From: JASGJS01 sp047601185
Lineage (GTDB): Bacteria; Pseudomonadota; Gammaproteobacteria; JAURND01
Assembly (NCBI GenBank): GCA_047601185.1
Contig: JASGJS010000001.1
Location: 558,001 to 622,000 of the forward strand
DNA: 64,000 bases
Reading direction: 5' to 3'
The notes beneath the pieces are model-generated. The model was not told the origin of the DNA. It did no database searches and was given only the letters and a program-made list of their open reading frames with translations. A program made the translations under genes and the position numbers. Of this stretch, positions 55,288 through 64,000 are shown one piece after another (position 1 is the stretch's first letter; each line of letters begins with the position of its first letter).

Positions 55288-55401
55288 GATTTCCCCTCTA
55301 AAGTTACTTACACAATATTTTACACAAAAGTGAGATAAAATCAATGATACTAATCATTGTTCAAGGAGAAATGAATCTATTTTTTGGGGGGTTCTATAGA
55401 T

Positions 55402-56589
55402 TTATACTCCCAAAACCAACCGGCTCGGATCTTCCAACATTTGTTTAATGGCCAGTAAGAAACTCACAGAATCTTTACCATCGATAATTCTGTGGTCATA
55501 GGAAAGGGCTAAATACATCATCGGTCGAATCACGATTTGATCATTTTCGACCACGGCGCGTTTGACGATATTATGCATGCCTAAAATAGCGGATTGTGGG
55601 GCGTTTAAAATGGGAGTAGACAGCATGGAGCCGAAGATCCCCCCATTGGTAAGAGTGAAGGTCCCGCCAGTCATTTCTTCTAAGGAGAGCTTGCCGTCTC
55701 GGGCTTTTTCTGCGTATTGGAGGATTTGCTTTTCGATATCCGCCATGGTGAGGGTATTGGCATCTCGCAAAATGGGCACGACTAAACCGCGCGGGGTGGA
55801 AACTGCAATGCCAATATCAAAATAATCGTGATATAAAATATCTTCACCATCAATGGAAGCATTGACGACGGGGAAGCGTTTGAGTGCTTCTATTGCGGCT
55901 TTGACAAAAAACGACATCATCCCTAATTTGACGCCGGTGTTTTTCTCAAAAACGTCTTTATATTTGGCGCGTATTTCCATGATGGGCTGCATGTTCACTT
56001 CGTTGAAGGTGGTGAGCATGGCGGCGTTGTGTTGGGCGGCGACTAAGCGTTCAGCAATGCGGGCGCGGAGACGCGACATCGGTACTCGCTTTTCGGTTCT
56101 ACCGCTGACAGTGGGTTCGGGTGTGGTGGAAGAAGTGCTGGTCGCGGTGCTTTGTGCTAAAACGTCTTGGCGGGTGATACGACCATCTTTGCCACTGCCT
56201 TTAATTTTGCTGGCGTCTACATCTTGTTGACTGAGAGAACGACGTGCACTAGGGCCTACGGGTGATGAAGAGGATGGTTCGGGTTGAGCAGCTTTGGCTT
56301 TTGATTGGGTCTGTGGCTGAGCTGTTTTAGCCGCGCTGGATTGATCGCCTGGTTGGACAATGCCAATCACTTCTTGTGCAGTCACTTTGCTGCCAACGGG
56401 TTTTAAAATGTCTTGTAGGATTCCGTCTTGAGGTGCAGGCACTTCTAACATGACTTTGTCAGTTTCTAACTCTAACAGTGGCTCATCCCGCTTAATAAAA
56501 TCACCTTTATTTTTTAGCCAGTTGGCCACGGTGGCATCACTGACAGATTCTGGTAACGTTGGGACTTTAATTTCAATGTTGCTGGCCAT
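55402..56589 (-). CDS. sucB: 2-oxoglutarate dehydrogenase E2 (dihydrolipoyl succinyltransferase)
   Basis: The E2 core of the 2-oxoglutarate dehydrogenase complex has 395 residues. The lipoyl domain carries the Lys in LLELETDKVMLEVPAP (about residue 43). A P/S/A-rich linker leads to a short E3/E1-binding domain (VGPSARRSLSQQDVDASKIK), then the catalytic domain with YDHRIIDGKDSVSFL (His and Asp). A family B element (B6) separates it from sucA. Confidence 0.98.
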   Translation of the reverse strand: MASNIEIKVPTLPESVSDATVANWLKNKGDFIKRDEPLLELETDKVMLEVPAPQDGILQDILKPVGSKVTAQEVIGIVQPGDQSSAAKTAQPQTQSKAKAAQPEPSSSSPVGPSARRSLSQQDVDASKIKGSGKDGRITRQDVLAQSTATSTSSTTPEPTVSGRTEKRVPMSRLRARIAERLVAAQHNAAMLTTFNEVNMQPIMEIRAKYKDVFEKNTGVKLGMMSFFVKAAIEALKRFPVVNASIDGEDILYHDYFDIGIAVSTPRGLVVPILRDANTLTMADIEKQILQYAEKARDGKLSLEEMTGGTFTLTNGGIFGSMLSTPILNAPQSAILGMHNIVKRAVVENDQIVIRPMMYLALSYDHRIIDGKDSVSFLLAIKQMLEDPSRLVLGV

Positions 56590-56618
56590 TTAAAATTCCT
56601 CAAAAATAAACACATTTC

Positions 56619-56791
56619 GAATACCCACTAATAGCTCCGACCCTTAGAGTCAGTCGTATCGCCGGTTGGGACGCCGTAAATACTTCCCTGTAGGCTCACC
56701 ATGAACATCCTTGTTCATGGATGCCCAACCTTGCGATACGACTGGCTCTAAGGGTCTAGTGCCAAATTTTACTTTGGTGCTAAATGGATAC
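56619..56791. mobile_element. Family B hairpin element B6 inside sucAB
   Basis: Ends GAATACCCACTAATAGC and GGTGCTAAATGGATAC. Arms GACCCTTAGAGTCAGTCGTA and TACGACTGGCTCTAAGGGTC; core GACGCCGTAAATACTTCCCT then GTAGGCT; small hairpin CATGAACATCCTTGTTCATG. The right end touches the sucA stop codon. The element is transcribed as part of the sucA-sucB mRNA unless a separate promoter exists. Confidence 0.8.
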
Positions 56792-59583
56792 TATGTTTCT
56801 AACGCACGCTGGATTAAATCCGCCTGTTGTTTTACGTGAAGCTTTTTATAGCCCACCGCTGGAGAAGCCGCCGCCGGTCGACAAATACAACGTATTTGTT
56901 GATTGGGTAATAAAATTCGTTCAAAGCGGTTGCGAAGGGTATACCAACTGCCTTGATTTTCAGGTTCTTCTTGACACCATACAATATCTTGAACCTGTGC
57001 GTAAAGTTTTAATTGGGCCTGCAAGGCTTCGTATGGATAAGGATAGAGTTGCTCTAGGCGAATGATGGCAATGGTCTCGCAGTTGAGTTCGCGGCGTTTT
57101 GCTAATAAATCATAGTAAACTTTACCGGTACAAATAATGAGCCGGTTAACTTTGGCGGTATTTATTGCGTCGATTTCAGGTATGACGAGTTCAAATTCAC
57201 CTTTTGCTAAATCTTCCAGCGTAGAAACCGCTAGCTTATGACGCAATAAGCTTTTGGGGGTGAGTACAATTAAAGGGGTTCGATAAGGGCGGATCACCTG
57301 ACGACGGAGCAAATGGAAAATCTGCGCGGGTGTGGTCGGTATACACACTTGCATATTTTTTTCTGCACACAGTTGCAAATAACGTTCGAGACGTGCGGAA
57401 GTATGTTCTGGTCCGTCACCTTCATAACCATGTGGCAACAATAAAACCAATCCAGCCAAGGTGCACCATTTTTGCCAGGCGGAACTCATGAATTGATCGA
57501 CGACCACTTGCGCACCATTGGCAAAGTCACCGTATTGCGCTTCCCATAATACTAGGGCTTCTGGATCGGTACTGGCATAACCATATTCAAAGCCCATGGT
57601 GCCGACTTCAGAGAGTAAGGAATCGTAGATTTCCAGAGTGGCTTTTTGATTGGCCAATTGCGCTAAAGGCACGTAAGTTTTGCCGGTTTTTTGATCGTGT
57701 AAGGCGGCATGGCGATGCGCGAAGGTGCCGCGCCTACAATCTTCACCTGACATTCGAATCGAATAACCTTGGTCTAATAAAGTTGCGAACGCAAGGGTTT
57801 CAGCATACCCCCAATTTAAGGGGAGTTTGCCTTCAGTCATTTCACCCCTAGATTCTAACGTGTTTTGGACTTGACGTTGTACTTCGAAACCTGCCGGTAG
57901 TTGTTCCAATTTTTTAGCTAATGCATATAACTTATCGATAGGCACAGCGGTTGTGACCGAAGTGTGCCAATTTTGATGTAAGTAAGGTTGCCAATTGGCG
58001 GCATATTGATGGGCTAAATAATTGGGGAGGGTTTTGACCACTGCTGCGCCGGTGTCTAACAGATCGCGATAGGCTGTGACAAAGTTTTGGGCTTGTTGTT
58101 CGGTACAAACTTGTTCAGCCACTAATTTTTGTGCATATAATTCGCGGGTGGTCGGATGCTGACGAATAAAGTGATACATTAACGGTTGGGTGGCGATGGG
58201 TTCATCGGCTTCGTTATGTCCTAATCGGCGGTAACAGACCAAATCGACCACCACATCTTTACGGAATTTGGTTCGATAATCGACAGCTAATTGTGCCACT
58301 TTGACGACGGCTTCAGGGTCATCGCCATTGACGTGAAAAATCGGGGCGTCGATCATTTTGGCGGGATCTGAGCAGTATAAACTCGATCGTGAATCGGTGG
58401 GTTCGCTGGTGGTAAATCCCACTTGGTTATTAATAATCACATGGACGACGCCGCCAATTTTATAGGCATTGGTTTGGGACATGTTGAGCGTTTCCATGAC
58501 CACGCCTTGACCCGAAAAAGAAGCATCACCGTGGACCACCAATCCTAAAACGGTTTTTTCACCTTCTTGATGGCGACGATGTTGTCTGGCGCGTACGGAT
58601 CCCATTAATACAGCAGAAATAATTTCGAGATGAGAAGGATTGAAAGCCAGCATCAAGTGCAAGGGGCCAAATGGCGTTTCAATATCAGAAGCGGTACCTA
58701 AATGATATTTCACATCTCCCGATGTTAAGCCAAAATCTTTGCGGCCTTCAAATTCTTTGAAGAGTTCTTCAGCGGGTTTGCCAAACACATTCACCAAAAT
58801 ATTCAAACGGCCGCGATGCGCCATTCCGACTAAAATTTCTTGTACGCCTTGTTTAGCAGATTGCAAATTCACCGCATGCACAAAGGGAATGAAAGCGTCG
58901 CCGCCTTCTAAAGAAAAACGTTTTTGTCCGACGTATTTATTCGCTAAATATTTTTCTAAACCTTCAGTTTCGGTGAGTTGCTTGAGAATGTCTAATTTTT
59001 CGGTTTCAGAAAAGACAGTGGGATGAGATTCTAATTGATCTTGTATCCATTGCACTTCAGTTAAATCCGAAATATATTTAAATTCTGTGCCGATGCTGCT
59101 GGCATAAATTTGCGTTAATCGATCTAAAATAGCTTGCAAACTGGCGGGGCCGGCCATTAAACCAGGCGCTAAAAATGGCTGCTGATAATCGGCAGGTGAT
59201 AGTTCTGGATAATAGCTGATGTTTAACTGTGCAGGGGTGGGGTGAGGTTCTTCTAAAGGATTGATTTTAGCAATGAGATGGCCATAGGTGCGATAGGCTT
59301 CAATCAGGCGCGCGACGGCGGCTTGTTTTTGGGCTTGCGCAACATCACCAGTTTGCACAATAGCAACTTGAGGATGTTGTACTTTTTGTGCGAATTGTTC
59401 TCGGATAGCTTGATGAGAAACATCCGTTTGCTTTGCCCCTAAGCTTTGAAAATAGTCTCGCCATTCTGGGGCGATTGCTTGAGGATTACGCAAATATTCT
59501 TCGTACAAATCTTCTAGGTAGTCTGCATTACTACCGGATAAGTAAGAATTTGACAGCTGCGACTGAAAAGATGACATGGGCAT
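56791..59583 (-). CDS. sucA: 2-oxoglutarate dehydrogenase E1 component
   Basis: This thiamine-diphosphate-dependent decarboxylase has 930 residues, the normal length. The N-terminal segment SYLSGSNADYLEDLYEEYLR is typical of OdhA/SucA. The ThDP/Mg site includes GDASFSGQGVVMETLNMSQT and NNQVGFTTS. The pyrimidine-binding domain carries FMSSAWQKWCTLAGLVLLLP. It is the first gene after sdhB, giving sdhCDAB-sucAB. Confidence 0.98.
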   Translation of the reverse strand: MPMSSFQSQLSNSYLSGSNADYLEDLYEEYLRNPQAIAPEWRDYFQSLGAKQTDVSHQAIREQFAQKVQHPQVAIVQTGDVAQAQKQAAVARLIEAYRTYGHLIAKINPLEEPHPTPAQLNISYYPELSPADYQQPFLAPGLMAGPASLQAILDRLTQIYASSIGTEFKYISDLTEVQWIQDQLESHPTVFSETEKLDILKQLTETEGLEKYLANKYVGQKRFSLEGGDAFIPFVHAVNLQSAKQGVQEILVGMAHRGRLNILVNVFGKPAEELFKEFEGRKDFGLTSGDVKYHLGTASDIETPFGPLHLMLAFNPSHLEIISAVLMGSVRARQHRRHQEGEKTVLGLVVHGDASFSGQGVVMETLNMSQTNAYKIGGVVHVIINNQVGFTTSEPTDSRSSLYCSDPAKMIDAPIFHVNGDDPEAVVKVAQLAVDYRTKFRKDVVVDLVCYRRLGHNEADEPIATQPLMYHFIRQHPTTRELYAQKLVAEQVCTEQQAQNFVTAYRDLLDTGAAVVKTLPNYLAHQYAANWQPYLHQNWHTSVTTAVPIDKLYALAKKLEQLPAGFEVQRQVQNTLESRGEMTEGKLPLNWGYAETLAFATLLDQGYSIRMSGEDCRRGTFAHRHAALHDQKTGKTYVPLAQLANQKATLEIYDSLLSEVGTMGFEYGYASTDPEALVLWEAQYGDFANGAQVVVDQFMSSAWQKWCTLAGLVLLLPHGYEGDGPEHTSARLERYLQLCAEKNMQVCIPTTPAQIFHLLRRQVIRPYRTPLIVLTPKSLLRHKLAVSTLEDLAKGEFELVIPEIDAINTAKVNRLIICTGKVYYDLLAKRRELNCETIAIIRLEQLYPYPYEALQAQLKLYAQVQDIVWCQEEPENQGSWYTLRNRFERILLPNQQIRCICRPAAASPAVGYKKLHVKQQADLIQRALET

Positions 59584-59609
59584 ACACCACTAATACTCTA
59601 TACAGGTTT

Positions 59610-59703
59610 GTAAACATTCAATGCAAAACATATTGTGCCATACATCGGTTGCTATCAAGGCAACCTTACTAAGTGCCAACTTTAACTTAGTGCTAAAAAT
59701 TAC
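59610..59703. mobile_element. Decayed family B element B8 between sdhB and sucA
   Basis: Left end GTAAACATTCAATGC, right end CTTAGTGCTAAAAATTAC, with a short palindrome GGTTGCTATCAAGGCAACC. Arm bases GCTATCAAGGCA match B7. The core is gone. It stops in the sdhB stop codon. Confidence 0.55.
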
Positions 59704-60434
59704 ACAGATTCTTTCAACAAAGTCGTGCGAATATCCCCAATTGCCTTAGTGGGATTTAACCCCTTAGGGCAAACATCCGTGCAGTTCATAATATTACGAC
59801 AACGGAATAATTTGTAGGGATCTTCTTCCATAATGCCCAGTCGTTGTTGTTGATGCGTATCACGACTATCAAAAATAAATCGCGCTGCCCATAATAAAGC
59901 AGCGGGGCCTAAAAACTTATCGGGATTCCACCAAAAAGATGGGCAAGAACTCGAGCAGCAAGCACAGAGAATGCATTCATATAAGCCGTCGAGTTTAGCG
60001 CGATCTTTTTCGCTTTGTAATCTCTCGGTAGCAGGCGCTGGTGTATCATTTTGTAAATAAGGCTGGGCTTTTTCGTATTGTTGATAAAACTGCGTCATAT
60101 CAACCACTAAATCTCGGATCACCGGAAACCCAGGCAAAGGTCGCAATACAATCCGATCTTTTTTAATGTCCAAATAAGACGTTGTACAGGCTAAGCCATT
60201 TTTGCCGTTGATATTCATCCCGTCAGATCCGCACACGCCTTCACTACAAGAACGTCTAAAAGTTAAGGTGGGATCCTGAATTTTGAGTGCTTCGAGGACA
60301 TCGAGCAGCATAACGCCGTGAAATTCTGCGCGATCAATTTCATAATCCTGCATGTAAGGCGCTTGATCCTTATCGGGATTATAGCGATAAATGGAAAGGT
60401 TCAATTTTTTTGACGCAGTCGCTTCAAGAGTCAT
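59700..60434 (-). CDS. sdhB: Succinate dehydrogenase iron-sulfur subunit
   Basis: A 244-residue electron-transfer subunit. The [2Fe-2S] ligands lie in RRSCSEGVCGSDGMNINGKN then GLAC. The [4Fe-4S] and [3Fe-4S] ligands lie in CILCACCSSSCPSFWW and CRNIMNCTDVCPKGLNP. It follows sdhA by ten bases. Confidence 0.98.
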   Translation of the reverse strand: MTLEATASKKLNLSIYRYNPDKDQAPYMQDYEIDRAEFHGVMLLDVLEALKIQDPTLTFRRSCSEGVCGSDGMNINGKNGLACTTSYLDIKKDRIVLRPLPGFPVIRDLVVDMTQFYQQYEKAQPYLQNDTPAPATERLQSEKDRAKLDGLYECILCACCSSSCPSFWWNPDKFLGPAALLWAARFIFDSRDTHQQQRLGIMEEDPYKLFRCRNIMNCTDVCPKGLNPTKAIGDIRTTLLKESV

Positions 60435-60444
60435 AACAGTTTAC

Positions 60445-62205
60445 CTAGTGATCTCTGGCTTGTAACTCGAGCGGTGGAACTTCTCGAGGTTGTCGGTTAA
60501 CAGGACGCTCGCCCAAACGCCCATCATCAAAGTAAATCGAATGCTTTAACCAATTTTGATCATCTCGGTCAGGATAATCCATTCGAGAATGGCCACCGCG
60601 ACTTTCTTTTCTTCTGAACGCACTGACGGCGGTTGCCCTGGCGACTTGCATCATGTTATCAAGTTCTAAGGCTTCGATGCGAGCCGTATTAAAGGTTTCA
60701 CTTTTGTCGGTTAACGCTGCATTGGGCAATTGGGCGCTCAGTTCTTCCAGTTTATGTAAACCGGCTTCCATTGCTGCGCCTTCACGAAATACTCCAAAAT
60801 CTTCTTGCATGACTTTGCGCATTTCATAGCGAATGTCGGCAATGCTGCCTTGACCGTTGGATTGATCCCAATGGCGTAAACGGGCGGTGGCTTGATCTAA
60901 TTCTGCTTCGGTGACTTGAGGTAAATCCATCCCTTGTTGTAGGGCTTCTTCTAAATGTAAACCGGCTGCGCGACCGAATACCACAATATCCAATAAAGAA
61001 TTAGCGCCTAAACGGTTCGCACCATGCACAGACACACAGGCACATTCGCCGGCTGCATATAGGCCAGGAATGATTTGATCACGCCCCTCGGCATCTACGG
61101 TTAAAGCTTGCCCATGAATATTAGTGGGGATACCGCCCATTAAATAGTGGCAAGTCGGCACGACCGGAATGGGCTCATGGGCTGGATCGACACCACAGAA
61201 AGTTTTAGCGATAGTGGTAATACCGGGTAAGCGCTCTTGTAACACTTCTGGGCCTAAGTGATCGAGTTTTAATAACACGTAATCGCCTTTAGGGCCTGCA
61301 CCGCGCCCTTCGCGAATTTCCATGATAGACGAACGTGAAACAATATCTCGGCAAGATAAATCTTTTAAGTGCGGGGCGTAGCGTTCCATAAAACGCTCGC
61401 CAAATTTATTGAGCAAATAGCCGCCTTCGCCGCGCGCACCTTCGGTAATTAATACCCCGACGCCGGCAATTCCGGTGGGATGAAATTGCCACATTTCCAT
61501 GTCTTGCAAAGGGAAACCGGCGCGTAATACCGCGCCCAATCCATCGCCTGTACAAGTATAAGCATTGGTGGTTGTCTGAAAAATACGTCCTGCGCCGCCA
61601 GTGGCTAAGATGGTGGCGCGGCTGTGTAGAAAGGCTGTCTCACCGGTTTCAATACAAATGGCGATGATGCCAGCGACACCCCCGGCAGTCGATTTGACCA
61701 AATCCACCATATACCATTCATTATAAAAATGGGTTTTGGCTTGAATATTTTTTTGGAAGAGGGTATGCAGCATGGCATGACCGGTGCGGTCAGCTGCGCA
61801 ACAAGTGCGTTGGGCCAGTTCTTTGCCGTAATGTAAGGTTTGCCCGCCAAAAGAACGCTGATAAATTTTTCCTGCTTCTGTTCGAGAGAAAGGCAAGCCC
61901 ATGTGTTCTAATTCGATGATGGTCGCGGGTGCATATTTGCACATGTATTCAATGGCATCTTGGTCTCCTAAAAAATCAGAGCCCATGATGGTGTCGTACA
62001 TATGCCAACGCCAGTCATCTTCACCTGCATTTCCTAACGCCGCATTAATGCCCCCTTGTGCGGCGACCGTGTGAGAACGGGTGGGAAACACTTTAGAAAT
62101 CAGCGCAACTTTTTTACCGGATTCGGCCAATTGCAGTGAGGCGCGTTGCCCAGCGCCGCCCGCGCCAATGATAATGGCGTCAAATTCGTAGTGTGGAAGT
62201 TTCAT
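60445..62205 (-). CDS. sdhA: Succinate dehydrogenase flavoprotein subunit
   Basis: The catalytic subunit has 586 residues. The FAD-binding motif GAGGAGQRASLQLAESGKKV is near the start, and SRSHTVAAQGGINAALGN has the flavin-binding His (SHTVAAQGG). The catalytic Arg lies in RSSIMEIREGRGAGP. I take ATG 62205 (MKLPHYEFDAIIIGAG) as start; the ATG at 62223 overlaps the sdhD end and is possible. Confidence 0.97.
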   Translation of the reverse strand: MKLPHYEFDAIIIGAGGAGQRASLQLAESGKKVALISKVFPTRSHTVAAQGGINAALGNAGEDDWRWHMYDTIMGSDFLGDQDAIEYMCKYAPATIIELEHMGLPFSRTEAGKIYQRSFGGQTLHYGKELAQRTCCAADRTGHAMLHTLFQKNIQAKTHFYNEWYMVDLVKSTAGGVAGIIAICIETGETAFLHSRATILATGGAGRIFQTTTNAYTCTGDGLGAVLRAGFPLQDMEMWQFHPTGIAGVGVLITEGARGEGGYLLNKFGERFMERYAPHLKDLSCRDIVSRSSIMEIREGRGAGPKGDYVLLKLDHLGPEVLQERLPGITTIAKTFCGVDPAHEPIPVVPTCHYLMGGIPTNIHGQALTVDAEGRDQIIPGLYAAGECACVSVHGANRLGANSLLDIVVFGRAAGLHLEEALQQGMDLPQVTEAELDQATARLRHWDQSNGQGSIADIRYEMRKVMQEDFGVFREGAAMEAGLHKLEELSAQLPNAALTDKSETFNTARIEALELDNMMQVARATAVSAFRRKESRGGHSRMDYPDRDDQNWLKHSIYFDDGRLGERPVNRQPREVPPLELQARDH

Positions 62206-62210
62206 CGGTT

Positions 62211-62558
62211 TTAGATGCCCCATATGATATCAATGCCCCAGACCAAATAACTGAGCAAGGCGGCGATGACTAACACCAGTAAAGTCAGTCTGAAATAAGC
62301 ACACTTAATATAATCCGTTAAAACTGTCCAAATGCCGATCCAAGTATGGTAAACCATGCTTAGCAGCGCTAAAAAACTGAAAACGCGCATCCAACCGTGT
62401 TGAAACAAATCGTGCCACACTTGAAAGGTTAGAGGCGAATGAAACAATACGAAAAAAATGAGGAATACGGCGTAGGCGGCGAGGATTAAGGATGAAATAC
62501 GTTGTACAATCCAATCGCGCAGGCCGCTTTGAGTCAAACTGGTGACACTACTTACCAT
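62211..62558 (-). CDS. sdhD: Succinate dehydrogenase membrane anchor SdhD
   Basis: A 115-residue membrane anchor with three helices (ISSLILAAYAVFLIFFVLFH; MRVFSFLALLSMVYHTWIGI; FRLTLLVLVIAALLSYLVW). The heme-ligand His is in LLSMVYHTWIG. The ATG at 62558 overlaps the sdhC end by seven bases; the frame to 62717 is within sdhC and is not real. Confidence 0.94.
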   Translation of the reverse strand: MVSSVTSLTQSGLRDWIVQRISSLILAAYAVFLIFFVLFHSPLTFQVWHDLFQHGWMRVFSFLALLSMVYHTWIGIWTVLTDYIKCAYFRLTLLVLVIAALLSYLVWGIDIIWGI

Positions 62559-62929
62559 AGCCAAATACCTAATAAAAGCGTGAAGAGTGCAGATAACATG
62601 AGGACGCTGTAAGCGGAGATCCGAGCACTTTTTAACGATTCTCCAATCCCCACATCCATCCATAAATGCCGCACCCCAGCCAATAAGTGATAGGTTAAAG
62701 CGCTGAGGGTGATCCATAACAAAAAGCGTATCATGGCGCTGTCATATACCGTTTGCTGAATGTAAGCAAATAACAGTTCTGAATGAAGCGAACGCGACAA
62801 TAACCATAATAAAAAGGGTATGAGTAAAAATACCATAACCCCTGAAGCGCGATGCAGAATAGAAACCAAACCAGGGAGGGGGAGTCTAATTTGCATCAAG
62901 TTTAAAAAAACCGGTCTTTGCTTTTTCAC
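62552..62929 (-). CDS. sdhC: Succinate dehydrogenase cytochrome b556 subunit SdhC
   Basis: A 125-residue heme b subunit with three helices. The family signature RPVFLNLMQIRLPLPGLVSI then LHRASGVMVFLLIP has the quinone-site Ser/Arg region, and YHLLAGVRHLWMDVG holds the heme-ligand His. It is the first gene of sdhCDAB-sucAB; the 91-base space to the divergent gcvT should contain both promoters. Confidence 0.96.
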   Translation of the reverse strand: MKKQRPVFLNLMQIRLPLPGLVSILHRASGVMVFLLIPFLLWLLSRSLHSELLFAYIQQTVYDSAMIRFLLWITLSALTYHLLAGVRHLWMDVGIGESLKSARISAYSVLMLSALFTLLLGIWLW

Positions 62930-63020
62930 GATGACATCCCGATGTTGGGTGTATAGACAGTGTTAGGTCTCTATAGTAGAATCTTGGGCTCTAAAATTCA
63001 ACTATTATACTGAAGTTTTC

Positions 63021-64000
63021 ATGATCAATAGAACACCCCTATATCCGCAACATGTCAAAGCCCACGCAAAATTAATCGACTTCTCAGGCTGGGAAATGCC
63101 GATTCATTATGGATCCCAATTAGAAGAGCACCATTATGTGCGTCAGGGTGCAGGCATGTTTGATGTCTCGCATATGACCGTCGTCGATGTGACCGGTGAG
63201 CAAGCTGAAAGTTATTTGCAGCGACTATTAGCCAATAATGTCGCTAAACTGAAGGCGCCCGGCAAAGCCTTATACAGTTGTATGCTCAATGAACAAGGCG
63301 GTGTGGTCGATGATTTAATTGTCTATAAACGCGGAGAGCAATACTATCGGTTGGTGGTGAATGCTGGGACTCGAGACAAAGATTTGGCCTGGTTGCAACG
63401 CAATGCTTCAGGCTACAATGTTCAATTAACCCATCAGCCACAGCTTTGTATCATCGCAGTACAAGGCCCAGAAGCGATTAGCCGAGCCTGCCCCTTATTT
63501 CCTGCAGAGATTCAATCCGCCATTCAAGCATTACGTCCTTTTGAATTCTTAGAATGTGAACCGTATTTTATTGCTAGAACGGGTTATACTGGAGAGGATG
63601 GATTAGAAATCATTGCCCCGACAGAGCAAGCAGTCGCGCTATGGGAGCAATTGCTAGCCGCCGATGTTAAACCTTGCGGATTGGGTGCACGTGATACCCT
63701 CAGGTTAGAAGCGGGTTTTAATTTATATGGCAGTGATATGGATGAATCCACCCATCCGTTAGAATCCAATTTGGCCTGGACTATCGCTTGGGAACCTGAA
63801 TCTCGTGATTTTATTGGCAGACAAGCTTTAGAAAAATTGCGCGGAACACAACATAAGCGATTGGTTGGATTGGTGTTATCCCAAAAAGGGGTATTGCGTA
63901 ATCATCAAAAAGTGTTCACGGTGGAAGGAGAGGAAGGGGAAATCACCAGCGGGAGCTTTTCACCGACGCTGCAAGTGGCGATCGCCTTAGCGCGCATTCC
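63021..64000 (+). CDS. gcvT: Glycine cleavage system T protein (aminomethyltransferase), 3' end beyond window
   Basis: GcvT moves the aminomethyl group of the H protein to tetrahydrofolate. The visible 326 residues start MINRTPLYPQHVKAHAKLID and FSGWEMPIHYGSQ. The folate-site segments GMFDVSHMTVVDVTG and RTGYTGEDGLEI, and the LGARDTLRLEAGFNLYGSDM block are present. The normal length is about 365, so about 40 residues lie outside. No glycine riboswitch fits in the 91 bases upstream. Confidence 0.96.
   Translation, partial: MINRTPLYPQHVKAHAKLIDFSGWEMPIHYGSQLEEHHYVRQGAGMFDVSHMTVVDVTGEQAESYLQRLLANNVAKLKAPGKALYSCMLNEQGGVVDDLIVYKRGEQYYRLVVNAGTRDKDLAWLQRNASGYNVQLTHQPQLCIIAVQGPEAISRACPLFPAEIQSAIQALRPFEFLECEPYFIARTGYTGEDGLEIIAPTEQAVALWEQLLAADVKPCGLGARDTLRLEAGFNLYGSDMDESTHPLESNLAWTIAWEPESRDFIGRQALEKLRGTQHKRLVGLVLSQKGVLRNHQKVFTVEGEEGEITSGSFSPTLQVAIALARI

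Noticed and set aside
62559..62717. N-terminal extension of sdhD
   Set aside because: It lies entirely within sdhC in another frame and does not match the family start.
62930..63020. Glycine riboswitch before gcvT
   Set aside because: Only 91 bases are available, shared with the divergent sdhC promoter, and no tandem aptamer pattern is visible.
1..64000. tRNA, rRNA, tmRNA genes or CRISPR arrays
   Set aside because: I looked for the T-arm GGTTCRANYCC context with an acceptor stem and for regularly spaced repeats in the gaps and found no convincing case; a tRNAscan-SE and Infernal run would settle it.

Overview
The window is a 64 kb piece of a gammaproteobacterial chromosome, most likely from the order Legionellales (Coxiellaceae or Legionellaceae relatives). 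The basis is: (i) a Dot/Icm type IVB secretion cluster (icmW, a small secreted protein, an icmX-like gene and a DotK/IcmN-like OmpA-domain gene) at 41.6-44.1 kb; (ii) a 996-residue ankyrin-repeat protein with a kinase-like domain that looks like a translocated effector; (iii) PmrA-type direct repeats in front of both icmW and the effector; (iv) sdhCDAB-sucAB and tolRAB-pal-cpoB gene orders typical of the group. Genus and species cannot be decided from the sequence alone.

Layout. 0-4.1 kb: a hicB remnant, a frameshifted acyl-CoA carboxylase alpha subunit, fmt-def, and a cold-shock gene. 4.5-9.1 kb: glmS-valS. 9.4-12.6 kb: accessory genes (Sel1-like protein, GH3 hydrolase, and an AAA ATPase boxed by two 62-bp palindromic repeats). 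12.7-23.1 kb, all on the minus strand: ubiD, rho, trxA, a serine hydrolase, queE, cpoB, pal, tolB, tolA, tolR; tolQ is not at this locus. 23.3-23.8 kb: small lipoprotein and XRE regulator. 23.8-32.0 kb, minus: a long gene run in the order MauE/DoxX-like, folB, fimV-like, truA, FKBP, accD, folC, dedD-like, cvpA, purF; purF carries a one-base frameshift. 32.2-35.1 kb: tolC-like and a second serine hydrolase. 35.2-39.4 kb, minus: IMP dehydrogenase, rnpB (RNase P RNA), ygfA, ssrS (6S RNA), zapA, a TIGR02449 protein, and an HU protein with a histone-H1-like tail. 39.9-46 kb: M23 peptidase, icmW/X cluster, murI, pyrE. 46-49 kb: ankyrin/kinase effector. 49-54 kb, minus: DUF4143 ATPase, DUF2807 protein, APC permease, psd, uspA. 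54.3-54.6 kb: a gene-free block with four DnaA boxes beside an AT-rich stretch. 54.7-62.9 kb, minus: vapBC, sucBA, sdhBADC. From 63.0 kb: start of gcvT, cut by the window end.

The most striking structural feature is the intergenic repeat load. Five families occur (called A-E here). A and B are MITE-like: both end in related GTATCC/GTAATT...ATTCAGCAC termini, three A copies have exact 8-bp target duplications, and B copies keep a conserved core while their long palindromic arms differ completely from copy to copy. C, D and E are shorter palindromic repeats, some in inverted pairs around genes or around other repeats. No transposase gene is present in the window.

The best candidates for new biology are the ankyrin plus OpiA/LegA5-like lipid-kinase effector under a PmrA-type promoter, the ATPase cassette bounded by palindromic direct repeats, the variable-arm hairpin element (family B), the DnaA-box cluster, and the two frameshifted core enzymes.
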